The notes under the pieces were generated by a model. The model had not been told where the DNA came from and ran no database searches. It worked only from the letters and a program-made list of their open reading frames with translations. DNA of 64,000 nucleotides from JAHEDT01 sp963825615 (GTDB lineage: Bacteria; Desulfobacterota; Desulfuromonadia; Desulfuromonadales; BM103): contig CAWGTV010000003.1 of assembly GCA_963825615.1 (NCBI GenBank), positions 434,001 through 498,000 on the forward strand. Reading direction: 5' to 3'. Shown in pieces: positions 1-10,652 of the stretch. Within the stretch, counting starts at the first letter, position 1; each line of letters opens with the position of its first letter. Both the position numbers and the translations under genes were made by a program.

Positions 1-3000
1 GACCGCATCGGCAGTCGTGTGATTTTCAAATCCGGAGATGGAGGCATAGTCATACTTGTTGTAATAATCCTTGATGCAATAAAGGCGGTCAACGACTGGC
101 AGGTTGAGAGGATGTTCACGGTCTCCAGAGTTGAAACAGACCCACGTCTGGCCATTCTGCACAGCCACCGACGGCTGATAGAAAAACTTGCGGCCGACAT
201 TGGCGTCTGCAGCACTGTTGGCCGAGAACATGATTTCAGCAGTCCAGTTCGCCGGGTTGCGGTCGGTGGTGTCAAAGCGCCAGAGGTTGCCACCGGTATC
301 CGTCGCATAGACTCTGTCGATATAACCGCCGTTGTTGTTCAGATCAAGTGTCGTAAGATCCGATGCAAACGAATAAGGGTGGGCCGAGTAACCGCTCGGC
401 AGGTTATTTTTGGAGCTCCATATCACTGTGCCGATCGAGGCATTTGCCGCCTGGGTCTGCGGCACGTAAATAACCTTGGAGGTCCCAGTATTAGGGTCGG
501 TGACGGTTTGCTGGCTCAGCTGGGCCACCAGGATCGCCGCGACCGCTCGACCGCGCATGTTATGGCCATCAGCATCCGTACCGGAAGACGTCATCAGCAG
601 TGTATTTCCGCTTCCATCCAGACCATCGACAGAACCACCCGACGAGGCAACGTTAATATTGGTGGTATCATCGGTCCCATTGGGGAAGGTCTGGGTGACT
701 CCATGACGAAGGTCTTCATTATTGTCGTAACCGGCACTGACAAATGCAACGAAGCGGATGTCCGTACTGCCGGCAACCTTCACCCGCTTGATGGTCGCCA
801 GCGACCAGGTTTCTGCCAACTCGTCATAGTCACTGGTGTCTAGCTTCCACATCAGAGACGGGTTATTGACATCCGTAATATTCAGCGCATAAAACGACCC
901 ACGCGAATCGGCGGTCAGATTGTTCATCCCGCCCCCGCGGCGCTGACCGACAACCAGCACCACCAAGTCTTCCGGATCAGCAACGGTGCCAACATCCACG
1001 TTGCCGTCATCGTCCTTGTCGTAGAAGAGAATTGACGGCGGGCTGTCAAGGTAACTGGTGTGTTTGATTTCCGGCAGATACTTGAGGTTGTCGAGGACAT
1101 TGTCAGGGACAAACCCCCACAGCTCCTTGCCGTCACAATCGCGGAAGGCATGCAGCATGCCGTCGTTGGCACCGACAAAAATGATCGAGCTGTTGTAGTT
1201 GCCATCGGCGTCGGGGTTTTCCGAGCAGGTAAATTCATTGTTGGCGCCGTACTGGGTGTAGTTGAAGACCACCGGCCGTGAATGGAGGACATCGCCCATG
1301 ACCCATTTACGCACGTCGTAGATCGACTCACCAGCCTGTACGTTCAGAGAATCGAAGCCGAGCGTGTAGCGGATTAGGTTGCGTCTGCGCCGTTCATTTA
1401 GGTTCTCGGCCGGCGTCAACAAGAACGAGTCTAGCCCGTCGGGGCTGGCCGCGGTCAGCCACCAGCTGCGGCTAGTATCGGGCAAGCCCGAGGAGGGCTG
1501 CAGAGATGTCGGCGTTGGTCGGCAGCATCGCTTCCTTGGTCCAACCGCCGCTTCCATCCGGCAGAAACGTGAAAACATTCCTGGCCAAACCTGTTGTCGA
1601 AGCACCGGTTTTAATGGCGGTGGACCAGGCTTGTGTCCGCTTGAGCAGGACACCGCCGATACCGCCGCTATCGACTTCGCCGCCATCACCTTTGACTTCG
1701 TTGGGATCGGTATTACTCGGGTCGATATCGCCATTAGACGACGGCACAATCCCGTTGATAAGACTCCAGAAGGAGATCGAATCGGGATCGAAGCTGCCGT
1801 CGGGATAGTTGGCCTCGGCGCCGTTGATCTGGCCGGAGCCGGCAACCGGCGGCTCGGCTAGGCGACGGTCAGCGGTCAGGCCGTACTTTTTGACGTTGCC
1901 ATACCAGGGGCCGTCCGCCTGGGGTTTGAACAGGCCGAGATAGACCCGGTTGCTGCTGATGGTCCGGTTGGTGGTGCTGGCCGGGACCACCGGCGCAACG
2001 AACGAAGTGCTCTTTTCATTGATGATGCTGGCAATGATCCCTAGCAGTGCCTCGCGCAGCTGCGCCTCGTTGCTGGCCAAGTGGAACTGGCCACCGCCGT
2101 CCTTGGCGGCATTTGCTACCAGGTCGTCGTAGGCCTGGAAGGCAAGGACCGTGTGCGTGGTCACTTTGTGGTTTGCCTTCAGGTAGCGGGCCACGTCGTC
2201 GAGCCAGTGCGAACCGAGGCCATAGGCCTCCTCGTTCTCGTAATGGTCACCGTCGGCATCGCCGATCACGTCCAGTTTCGGGCTGCCGTCACCGTTGGAA
2301 AAGCCGTTGGTGATCAGGATGATGTGGTTCAAATCGCACGGGCTGTCTGCCGGGCTGATCTGCATGTTGTTTGTGATCGACGGTAAGCTGAGTCCACTTC
2401 ACCGGGTCGTCCGGCGCCAAAATAGTAGCCGGCATCGAACAGCGCTTCGGCCTGCGGCCGCGCCGTGTTACTGGGCAGGCATCCCGCTCCAGTGTAATTA
2501 ATGCAATCACGCGGGTCGCTTGCCGAAGCGGAGGGTGGCCCCGGGATCGAGTTAATGAACTGGCAGTAAGGCGGCCAGTTGGCCGAACTGATCGCGTCAC
2601 AATCCGGGGCGACGATGACGTTGTAGTCGCCGTCGAGATTGTTGTCGACATCGACGGAGAGGTTCGCCAGACGCGACGATACTCGCCGCCGGAGTTGTTG
2701 CTTCCCGAACTGGTGCCACTGCCGTAGACCATGGCGCCAAAGTTCACCATCGAACCGGTCTGCGAGGACGACATCTTTCAGGGTATTGAAGACGACCTCA
2801 CGTTGGGAGATATTGCATGCATCACGACGGTCGGCGGATTCGACCCACATCGTTGCAGGTGCCATTCGTGTATGCCTGCCCCGGCGTCCAGACGGTGAAA
2901 GTTTGCCGGCGGTGGAGTAGTGGGGAGGTGGTCCCAGTGGACGACATCTGTGGAGGTCCGATTATATGGTGAATTGTAGGGGTCGCAGACGATGTATGGT

Positions 3001-3726
3001 CGTTGATTGCCTTAAAGTATGCCAACTTCCGGGTGTTCCAGGCGCCGTTCTTGTATTCATTGCCCTGATGATAGTGGCAGGCGTTTCATCCGTGCAACCA
3101 CCACCGGGTCACTCCCCGCCACCGTCAGCAGGAGTGGCGTTTTTCAGGTAGTTGAGGTAGTTACCTAGCGCATAAACCATCCCGGAGGTGTTGTTGAGGC
3201 CGTAATCGCAGGTACCGTTGCCGTTCAGGTTGGGGAAGGTGGCAGCACCCGGAACCGGAGTAGCTGCCATAGTGTCTGAAAGAAGGTACGGATATAGTCC
3301 GAGTTGTCATCAGTGGAATCGGTGTTGTCATTGCTGGGGTCACAGCTCAGGGTCGACAAAGTATAGTCCGTATTCTCCATCACCAGGGTGGCAAAATCGC
3401 CCTGGTTGTCCTGCTTGTAGATGTTCCAGGGGAGCCAGCATTCCTTGCCCGGGTTGTTGATCGCCGGTGCAATCGATCGCCCTGTGAGCTGATCCCCGGA
3501 CTAGACGTGGTTGCCTGAAGGTCACGTCATCCGCCACGGAGACACTCGTGAGGGTCGCCTGGCTGTTGTCGATGATGAACATGATGTTCGGCCGGCCGAC
3601 ATCCTGCGCCACACCTTCGTAGATCGAGGTGTCACCCGAGTACTGGTCGGGGAACGCCTGGGCCGACGGAGCAAAGAACAGGCTGGTGACCAGCAGCGTG
3701 AATAAAACCAGGCGGAAATATTTCAT
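1..3726 (-). pseudogene. pilY1: PilY1-like type IV pilus tip/adhesin protein, frameshifted and cut by the window edge
   Basis: The start at 3726 encodes a clear signal peptide ending SAQA, followed within 40 residues by IMFIIDNS, the first strand and metal-site loop of a von Willebrand A domain. A later piece (about 2365-1472) continues the VWA fold (HIILITNGFSNGDGSP). The piece from about 1470 to the left edge reads, in one minus frame, as the PilY1 beta-propeller (VGANDGMLHAF, GQRRGGGMNN, GGNLWRFDTTDR). At least five frame changes lie between 3500 and 1330, so no single reading frame spans the gene. The C-terminus is outside the window. It is last in the pilVWXY1 order, where PilY1 normally acts with minor pilins at the pilus tip. 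Indels may be sequence errors; the family call is firm. Confidence 0.8.
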
Positions 3727-3728
3727 GA

Positions 3729-4307
3729 TCAGTTACCTCCTGAATCAGGTGCGTCAATACCACCGGACACATATTCGACAGGAACATTGGTCACGGCCGG
3801 GAAGGCCTGTACGAGCTGCCCATCAATGAAGGCGGTATCGGTGACAAGCGGGTTGGTGCTACGCGCCTCCACCGAAATGTGAAAATATCGGAAGACTTTA
3901 CCGGCCGACGCCTTCTTGTCATATTTACCGGCATTGTTCGGAGCGCCACCGAAACCTTCATAGGTCACCAAGCCCCTTACCAGATCGGTCGATGGGCCGA
4001 TGATATCGCCCTTGTATGCCGGGTCAGTCATATCGACCTGATCACCGACATTGATCAGGTTCGAATAAACCGTTGGCGACAGAGCGTATTCAACCGCACG
4101 GTCCGCGGTGTAGAAGACGTCCTTGGCCACTTGGTCCCGCCAAGTCAGGGATAGGTCGTTGTTGGTCAAGTTCAGAACAACGGCACCGAGGATACTCAAA
4201 ATTGCCAGAAAACCTATGCATAAGATCAGGGCCATCCCCCGCTCGCCATACATAGCATCTTCGTGGTGTCCCGTTCCGGACTGTTTGATTTTTCTATTGC
4301 TCAACAT
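3729..4307 (-). CDS. pilX: PilX-like minor pilin assembly protein
   Basis: About 190 residues with the PilX N-terminal signature: GERGMALILCIGFLAILSI, a hydrophobic helix with small residues after a Gly-Met junction, then NLTNNDLSLTWRDQVAKDVFYTAD. PilX proteins are pseudopilin-like and prime the type IV pilus together with PilV, PilW and PilY1 in the inner membrane and periplasm. I chose the ATG at 4307, preceded by AAGGCAGG. An in-frame TTG at 4325 would overlap the pilW stop, so translational coupling is possible. It is followed after only 2 bases by pilY1. The C-terminal half is not distinctive. Confidence 0.75.
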   Translation of the reverse strand: MLSNRKIKQSGTGHHEDAMYGERGMALILCIGFLAILSILGAVVLNLTNNDLSLTWRDQVAKDVFYTADRAVEYALSPTVYSNLINVGDQVDMTDPAYKGDIIGPSTDLVRGLVTYEGFGGAPNNAGKYDKKASAGKVFRYFHISVEARSTNPLVTDTAFIDGQLVQAFPAVTNVPVEYVSGGIDAPDSGGN

Positions 4308-4321
4308 AGGTACCTGCCTTA

Positions 4322-5275
4322 TCAAATGTTGCGTAACGAAATCATGGTGCTCATGCGCTTTGTTTTTGCTTTGCCGACGGCATCTTGCCCAGTTTCTACC
4401 GTCTCGCCAACCAACTCGATGGTCACCCTGGTCACGTCACCGTCAGCGTCCTCTTGAATCGTGAAATTCAAGTCACTGATGCCGCTAGCTATATAGGAGA
4501 CACTGCCAGCATCGATCTGGCGTGTCAGCGTATCGGCGACGCCGTCACCATCAGTGTCGACGTGCCCATAAGTAACCGTTCGGTTGAGAGCAGCATCTAC
4601 AGCGGCCGCATTTGCCGCCGTGGCCGCCGCATCGGGCGCACGGAGCAGCACCAGTCCAGCCACCGCCCCAGAGAACGGAGCAACAGTGGAGAGAGATGAT
4701 CCATCCAAGTTTCCGAGCCTGACCAGGCCACTACTCGAACTGAGCACACGGTAGATATTCAAGGGGACCCCTGGATTCGCAGTTGCATCGCCAAGTAACG
4801 TGCCGTTCACAGGTTCGACCACGGCGGCATAAGCCCCCGCAGGAAAGTTGCGAAACTGTTCTGGGTAGATCAGGGTGAAGGAATCCGCTGGCGTTGCGGG
4901 AATCGCTGCAATGCGGCCAAAAACCCCGGAGACTGCACGGGTGTTAATCGACAAAGGATTAAGACTGGCATCGACGACCACCGTCTCATCTACAACTGTG
5001 TTGACGGGATAACCGGCGCTGGTAACCGGAGAGCCGGCGTTGTACAAGAAGCCGGCATTGCGAAAATCTTTGGACATCCTTTCCAGGACAACTCGCATAC
5101 CGCCCTGTACGGTGGCAAGATCCGACTGAACGATACTTGCGCGTTTAGCCGGAATAAAAAGGCTCATGACCGCCATCATGACCACGCTCATAATCAGCAT
5201 GACGATAATTATTTCAACGATAGAGAACCCTTGGTTACCTGATTGTCTTAATTTGATCAACGACACCGTTCGCAT
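4322..5275 (-). CDS. pilW: PilW-like minor pilin
   Basis: 317 residues. The N-terminus shows a type III prepilin peptidase site, NQG followed by FSIVEIIIVMLIMSVV, with the conserved Glu at +5 of the mature helix. The remainder matches PilW length and its start (QGGMRVVLERMSKDFRNAGF is typical of PilW proteins). The ATG at 5275 has an AGAGG ribosome site 7 bases upstream. Its stop abuts pilX, and pilV ends 21 bases upstream, so the genes form one operon. Role: minor pilin of the type IV pilus priming complex, inserted in the inner membrane before assembly. Family assignment comes from motif and gene order. Confidence 0.82.
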   Translation of the reverse strand: MRTVSLIKLRQSGNQGFSIVEIIIVMLIMSVVMMAVMSLFIPAKRASIVQSDLATVQGGMRVVLERMSKDFRNAGFLYNAGSPVTSAGYPVNTVVDETVVVDASLNPLSINTRAVSGVFGRIAAIPATPADSFTLIYPEQFRNFPAGAYAAVVEPVNGTLLGDATANPGVPLNIYRVLSSSSGLVRLGNLDGSSLSTVAPFSGAVAGLVLLRAPDAAATAANAAAVDAALNRTVTYGHVDTDGDGVADTLTRQIDAGSVSYIASGISDLNFTIQEDADGDVTRVTIELVGETVETGQDAVGKAKTKRMSTMISLRNI

Positions 5276-5296
5276 AACTCGCCTCTTAAAATAGAA

Positions 5297-5767
5297 TTAA
5301 AGCTGGACGACTTTTCTAAGATCTTTAAGAGCTTCCATACTAACTGATGTCGGACCGAAGCCGATTACATCAAGAGAATCAACCCGTATGGTCACTCTGG
5401 TGATCTGGCTGCCGACACCGCCGACATCCAGTTCTGATGTATAGGTGATTCGGTAGCGTCCACTACCAGGCATACTTCTTATGGGGTTGATTGGCCAGTC
5501 GGTGAAACCGGCGACCGCTACGGTTAGTGTATTTGTGTAAATGTCATAAAGCGGATCCGTATCATCATCGTCATACACCGCCATCACTTCCTCTATAGCG
5601 TCTTGGGCGACCAAGGTCGCCGCCAGGATGGACCCGGACTTGGAATTGCCCTTCATCGCCGTAATCTGCAATTCCGCCAAACCCAGCAGGCCGACGGCCA
5701 GAATCAGTACACCGACCATCATTTCAGCCAAACCGAAACCAGCTTGAGGGTTTTTAAAAACAGGCAT
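5297..5767 (-). CDS. pilV: PilV-like minor pilin
   Basis: About 156 residues from the ATG at 5767. That start is preceded by GGAGGAG at a good distance, which argues against the longer in-frame start at 5821. The N-terminus PQAG followed by FGLAEMMVGVLILAVGLLG is a classic prepilin cleavage site with Glu at +5. The continuation (AELQITAMKGNSKSGSILAA) is typical of PilV, where a short, small-residue-rich segment follows the helix. It is first in the pilVWXY1 operon, with about 250 bases between it and the upstream NtrC-type regulator. Function: minor pilin needed for pilus priming. Confidence 0.8.
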   Translation of the reverse strand: MPVFKNPQAGFGLAEMMVGVLILAVGLLGLAELQITAMKGNSKSGSILAATLVAQDAIEEVMAVYDDDDTDPLYDIYTNTLTVAVAGFTDWPINPIRSMPGSGRYRITYTSELDVGGVGSQITRVTIRVDSLDVIGFGPTSVSMEALKDLRKVVQL

Positions 5768-5916
5768 CATCTCCTCCATATGCTCGTAACTGACCTGACT
5801 CTTATCAATAGCAAAAGGCATACCAAATAAACATGGTTATGATAGAACCATAACCATATGATAATATTATATTTTTAATAGATATACTTCTATTAAGAAT
5901 CAACCTTCTGTGCAAC

Positions 5917-5938
5917 TTTTGCATGGAAAAATGCAAAA
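5917..5938. promoter_or_regulatory. Perfect palindrome upstream of the pilV operon
   Basis: TTTTGCAT and ATGCAAAA form 8-base inverted arms around a 6-base spacer, inside an AT-rich gap between the regulator stop (6014) and pilV. No run of T follows on the minus strand, so it looks more like a protein-binding site or mRNA leader hairpin than a terminator. No regulator can be named. Confidence 0.35.
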
Positions 5939-6013
5939 AGGACCTCATAAAACGCTCTGTAGCGACCCAGCGTACATCAGGACACCACCCTTAAGAAGCG
6001 CTGACCGAGATTG

Positions 6014-7380
6014 CTACTCTATTCCATAGTCCTTTAGTTTATAGATCAGCGACCGCAGGCTGATTTCGAGAATCTTCGCTGCCTGGGTGCGATTGCCGCC
6101 GGTAACCTCCAGAGCCTTGCCGATGTACTCCTGCTCCAGTTCGGCGGTGGCCTTCTTGAGCGACAGTTCGCTTGGGTCGATCGGCATCCTGGGATGATCT
6201 TGCAGCACCAGGTCGTCTTCACCGATCGTCTCCTCGCGACAGAGGACCAAGGTCTTCTCGAGCACGTTCAGGAGTTCTCGGACGTTGCCCGGCCAAGTCT
6301 GCTCGGTCCAGTTTGCGCAGTGCCTCTGGACTCATCGTTGGCACAGGACGCTTCAGGCGCGCGGCGATGCGCGGCAGATAGTTTTCGACCAACAGAGCGA
6401 TATCCTCGGAGCGTTGGTTGAGTGCTGGCAGATCAACGTCGATAACGGCCAGGCGGTAGAAGAGATCCTCGCGGAAGGTGCCGTCAGCGACGGCCTGGCG
6501 CAGGTTCTTGGATGTGGCGGCAATCACGCTGACATCAACTGGAGTTGACGAACTTTCACCGACCCGGCGCACTTCGCGCTCTTGCAGGACCCGCAACAGT
6601 TTGGGCTGTAAAACCATGGGAAAGTCGCCGATCTCGTCGAGGAGCAGGGTGCCGCCGTCAGCCGCGCCGAACAGGCCGGTGCGCGCCCGATCGGCCCCGG
6701 TGAACGCCCCTTTGACATGACCGAACAGCTCGCTCTCGAGCAAGCCGGCCGGAATGGCACTGCAGTTAACCGCCAGGAAGGGCCTGTCGCTAGCGCGGGC
6801 TCTCGGCGTGCAGGGCGCGGGCCACCAGTTCCTTGCCAGTCCCGGTCGGGCCGGTGATCAGAACGGGGCCGGAACTTCAGCAGCCTTGCAAACAGTCTCA
6901 ATGATGTTCTGCATGATGGCGCTGCGATGGATGATCGCCGCGACGCCCTGAGGACGGCTACTGCGCCGCATGTTCTTCTTCAGCTGGACATTCTCCTGGC
7001 GCAGTTGAAGACGCTCCTCGGCCTTGCGCACGGTCAAGAGTATTTCATCGGGGCGAAAAGGCTTGGAGATGTAGTCATAAGCTCCTTGCTTCATGCACTC
7101 GACCGCCGTATCGATGCTGCCGTAGGCACTCATCATGATCACCGTGCCTCCAAGCTGCCGCTGCTGCTTTTCCTTGAGGAAGGTCAGCCCATCCATTTCC
7201 GGCATGCGGATATCGCAGAGGACCAGTGAGTAATGTCCAGCCTGCAGACGTTCGAGCCCCTGGTGACCGCTGGTCGCCTCAGCCACCGTGTAGCCGTCAC
7301 GTTCCAGGACCATACCGCAGCATGTGCCGCATCGGCGCTTCATCATCTACGATCAGGATTTGACGCTCAGGTGCTGTCAT
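6014..7380 (-). pseudogene. NtrC-family sigma-54 response regulator, interrupted by frameshifts
   Basis: The ATG at 7380 overlaps the kinase stop as ATGA. The encoded pieces in order are: receiver domain (ILIVDDEAPMRHML, then DIRMPEMDGLTFLKEK and the KPF switch), an AAA+ domain (GHVKGAFTGADRARTGLFGAADGGTLLLDEI is split across text as GAFTGA and GTLLLDEIGDFP, the sigma-54 contact and Walker B regions), and a Fis-type helix-turn-helix (GGNRTQAAKILEISLRSLIYKL). Frame breaks lie near 7335, 6870, 6800 and 6300; each is repaired by changing one or two bases. If intact it would be about 455 residues. It probably activates sigma-54 promoters, possibly of the downstream pilin operon. Confidence 0.8.
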
Positions 7381-8918
7381 TCTGACTCCTGGGTTGCACA
7401 AGGCAATGACACGGTAAAACAGGCCCCCTGGCCAACCGGTGATTCGGCTGTAATGCGGCCGCCGTTCTCGTCGATGATTCTTTGACAAACGGCTAGTCCC
7501 AGGCCGTAGCCACTACCGGGAGCTTTGGTGGTGAAAAAGGGTTCGAAAATCCGTTGTGGATCGGCCATTGTGATCCCGGCGCCATCATCGCGAATCGAAA
7601 CGCTCAACAGATGCCCCTCCTGCCTCGATGACAGTTCGATAAGCCCACACCCCTGCATGGCATCTTTGGCATTCAGCAGCAGGTTGATCCAGACCTGCAT
7701 CAAGCGCCCCCGATCCATCTTGACATGGCAGGCATCGGGAACACAGCGGTCGTCGACTTCGACGTTGTCAAACTGCCCTTGGTGACGCAACATGTCGATG
7801 GTTTCGCGCAGCAGATTAACCGGGCAGAAGGATTCTACCTGTCGGTCGATAGGCGCCGAATATTCCAGCAGTTCGCGGACCAAGCGATCGATCCTGGCAG
7901 TTTCGGCCAGGGATCGCTCCACCAGGTCGCGACAGTCACCCGCTAGATCGTCCCGGAGAATGGTCAGGTAACCGATGACGGCCCCCAGAGGATTGCCGAT
8001 CTCATGGGCCATGCCGGCTGCCAGGTGACCGACGGTGGCCAGTTTTTCCGAGCGCACCAGGTCGTCGCGGGCCTGGGCCAGCGCCTGGTTGGTCTGTTCG
8101 AGAGAGGTGATGTGCTCTTCGGTCTCAGCGCGGCTGGCGGCCAAGGCGGCCACCATCTGGTTGAAACTGTCGGCCAGATCGTGGATCTCACCAGGACCTG
8201 ACACCACATTGACCGCTTTCAGCGTGCCACCGGCCACGGCGGTGGTCGCCTGGTGCAGTTGGCGTACCGGTTTGACCACGTTGCGATTGAGGAGATAGAC
8301 GCCAAAAGCCGACAGGACCAGCCCGTAGACCACCACGTAAAACAGAGTCAGACGCTGGGCATCTTGTACCCTGCGGTGCAGATTCGCGAGGCTGAAGCGC
8401 ACCTGCAGCAGGCCATAGGGTTCATCGCCATGCCACAACGGTGTCGATAGATCCAGGTAACTCTGTGGCTGGCTGCTGCTGAAAAAACGCCAGGACTGAT
8501 ACGTCATCTCCTCGTACAGCTCATCTTTTTCGAGAACCGCGGGCGACAGCGAGGGGAATTCGTACGCCGAATCGTAGACCGTGCTTGAGAGGACCTGGAG
8601 TTTCGTGTCGAGCAGCCGCCAGGCCAGCACCTCGGGCTGTTTTCCTAGCAGCGCCTGCAAGCGTGGCAGACTAGAGGTTTCCAGTTCGATGCCGCTGCCG
8701 GGGCCCGCCGAGCGGGCCGTCTCATCGACTGCGGTGGCAACCAGCTTGATGATGCCGGCAGCATGAACCCGTTGCTGGTCGAGCAGGTTGCGCTCCGTCA
8801 GCTTGACCAGCAGGAAGCCAGCAAAGAGCAGTGCTGCTGCCAGTAGCAGTGAGATACTCAGAATGATTTCCGTACGCAAACCGGTTCGCATGGCAGTGAC
8901 CGTTAGGGGGGTGGTCAT
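7377..8918 (-). CDS. Membrane sensor histidine kinase (HAMP-HisKA-HATPase) paired with the NtrC-type regulator
   Basis: About 513 residues from the ATG at 8918. One membrane helix (residues about 17-36) and a second (about 185-205) bracket a periplasmic sensor segment of about 145 residues. HAMP follows, then HisKA with the phospho-acceptor in GMAHEIGNPLG (around residue 303) and a HATPase with NLLLNAKDAM, DDGAGI and GYGLGLAV. The open frame extends to 9032, but that would overlap the ferredoxin promoter and no start has a good ribosome site, so the start is uncertain. Unlike classical PilS it has two, not six, membrane helices. ATGA overlap couples it to the regulator gene. Confidence 0.85.
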   Translation of the reverse strand: MTTPLTVTAMRTGLRTEIILSISLLLAAALLFAGFLLVKLTERNLLDQQRVHAAGIIKLVATAVDETARSAGPGSGIELETSSLPRLQALLGKQPEVLAWRLLDTKLQVLSSTVYDSAYEFPSLSPAVLEKDELYEEMTYQSWRFFSSSQPQSYLDLSTPLWHGDEPYGLLQVRFSLANLHRRVQDAQRLTLFYVVVYGLVLSAFGVYLLNRNVVKPVRQLHQATTAVAGGTLKAVNVVSGPGEIHDLADSFNQMVAALAASRAETEEHITSLEQTNQALAQARDDLVRSEKLATVGHLAAGMAHEIGNPLGAVIGYLTILRDDLAGDCRDLVERSLAETARIDRLVRELLEYSAPIDRQVESFCPVNLLRETIDMLRHQGQFDNVEVDDRCVPDACHVKMDRGRLMQVWINLLLNAKDAMQGCGLIELSSRQEGHLLSVSIRDDGAGITMADPQRIFEPFFTTKAPGSGYGLGLAVCQRIIDENGGRITAESPVGQGACFTVSLPCATQESE

Positions 8919-9046
8919 CGAGGACTTGACCGAAAACTTCGGGCAAGTATACGTTTTCACCACGATTCTGGCAAATCGAAAGAACATCTGGCCAAAAGTC
9001 CATCTCCTTGCTAATATAAATCCACTTTTCAACCAGGAGCATCATC

Positions 9047-9253
9047 ATGCCACGCATTCCCGCCATTGACCCCGAGTGCTGCATCGGCTGCGAAGCCTGT
9101 ACCCAGGTCTGCCCCGAAGTCTTCCAGATGGAGGACAGCAACAACGGCCACGCCCACGAGAAAGCCGTGGTCTACAACCCGACCGGCGCCCCGCAGGCGA
9201 AGATCGAAGCCGCCATGGACAACTGTCCGTCGGCCTGCATTTACTGGGCATAA
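9047..9253 (+). CDS. Single-cluster 4Fe-4S ferredoxin
   Basis: 68 residues. The motif CIGCEACTQVCPEVF gives three cluster ligands plus the fourth Cys in the CxxxCP position, and a distal Cys (NCPSACIYW) completes the set, as in small Fd-I type ferredoxins with one [4Fe-4S] cluster. The acidic surface (MEDSNNGHAHE) is typical. AGGAG lies 9-10 bases upstream of the ATG. It is transcribed divergently from the kinase at 8918 and stands alone, so its partner enzyme cannot be deduced from context. Confidence 0.85.
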   Translation: MPRIPAIDPECCIGCEACTQVCPEVFQMEDSNNGHAHEKAVVYNPTGAPQAKIEAAMDNCPSACIYWA

Positions 9254-9353
9254 ACCAGGGGCGCGTAGCGTGCGGTGTGGCATCCATGCCGGGCTCGCTA
9301 CAGTGTCACTAATCTGACTCCACTTTTTTTCTCGGGTCGTTCAACAGGCCGAT

Positions 9354-10581
9354 ATGGATTTACCCTCACCACGCGCCGCCCTCGACGCTCCGCAGGATTT
9401 TCAAAGAAACATATTTCTTCTCAACATCTTTGCCGCCCTGAAGATGGCCCTGCTGCCGATGGCCATCATCACCCTCTTCTGGAAAGACCAGATCGGCCTG
9501 AGCCTCACCGATATTCTCCTGCTACAGGCGATATTTTCCCTGGCGACTCTGCTCATGGAGTTCCCGTCCGGCTATCTGAGCGATCGGCTGGGCTACCGTT
9601 TCTCCCTCAACTTGGCCTGCCTGTTCGGCATCAGCGGCTGGACCACCTACACCCTGGCCGGGTCCTTCGCCGGCGTGCTCGCCGCGGAGATCCAGCTCGG
9701 CATCTCCTACGCCTTTATCAGCGGGTCCGACAGCGCCCTCCTCTACGAAACCCTCAGACATGCCGGACGAGAAGAGTATTATGCCAAATACGACGGCCGA
9801 ATGACGGCCTGGGCCCAGGGTGGCGAAGCGGCTGGGGCCATCGGCGCCGGGGTCCTTTACGCCATGCTTCCCGCTGTTGCCATTTTTCCTGCAGATCGGC
9901 GTCTGGGTACTGGCCCTGACCGTCTGCCGCAAATTGCAGGACATCCCCTCGCCACCGCGGCAGATCAGCTCGCACCTGCGCGAAGCTTTGGTGATTGCAA
10001 AAAAAACCTTGCTGCACGATCCCGGCCTGCGCTCGACGATTCTCCTGGCCGCCCTGCTCGGCCTGGCCTCATTCTATCCCGTCTGGCTGATCCAGCCGTA
10101 CATGCAGTCCCTCGACGTGCCGCTGTCCTGGTTCGGGCCGATCTGGGCCTTGGCCAACCTGTGCGTTTCATTCGGCTCGCTGATCAGTCATCGCATCCAG
10201 TATCACCTTGGTGCACGCGGCACTCCCCTTCTCCTGCTGGCCCTGATTGTCGCCGGCTATGCCGGGCTGGCCTTCAGTCAGATGTTGTGGGGATTTGTCT
10301 TTTACTTCCTGCTGACCCTTATGCGCGGCATCCAGGGCCCGTTTCTTCGCCTGGCTCTGCAGAAACAGAGCGAACGTCATGAGCGGGCCAGCATCCTGTC
10401 ACTGAAATCCCTGGTCTTCCGCCTTGGCTTTGTCATGTCCGGTCCCCTGGTCGGCATGCTGGCGGACCGGGGTGGACTTGGTGTCTGTTTCCTGACCCTG
10501 CTGATCATCCAGAGTTTGTTGGTCGCCATTGCCATGGGCCCTTTTTTAAAGAACACGGCGAGCATATGGAACAACGCATAG
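9354..10581 (+). pseudogene. Major facilitator superfamily transporter, split by one frameshift
   Basis: The first frame (from 9354) and a second frame (to 10581) together give about 409 residues with 12 predicted membrane helices. The first half carries the MFS loop motif as GYLSDRLGYRFSLN. The frames meet near 9872, where CTTCCCGCTG must lose one C to read MLPLLPFFLQIG; this is a one-base insertion in a C run. The second half (FYPVWLIQPYMQSL, GPLVGMLADRGG) is complete. The substrate is not predictable. Either a recent pseudogene or a sequencing error. Confidence 0.75.
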
Positions 10582-10652
10582 ACACATTGTTAGGGTGTCC
10601 ACAGATCGTACAGGGTGTGTATAATTGTAGCAGTGACGGATTTCAGGAGTCC

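Noticed and set aside
5768..6010. Sigma-54 promoter for the pilV operon
   Set aside because: Only a TTGCA-like -12 was seen on the minus strand; the GG of the -24 element is absent at the right spacing.
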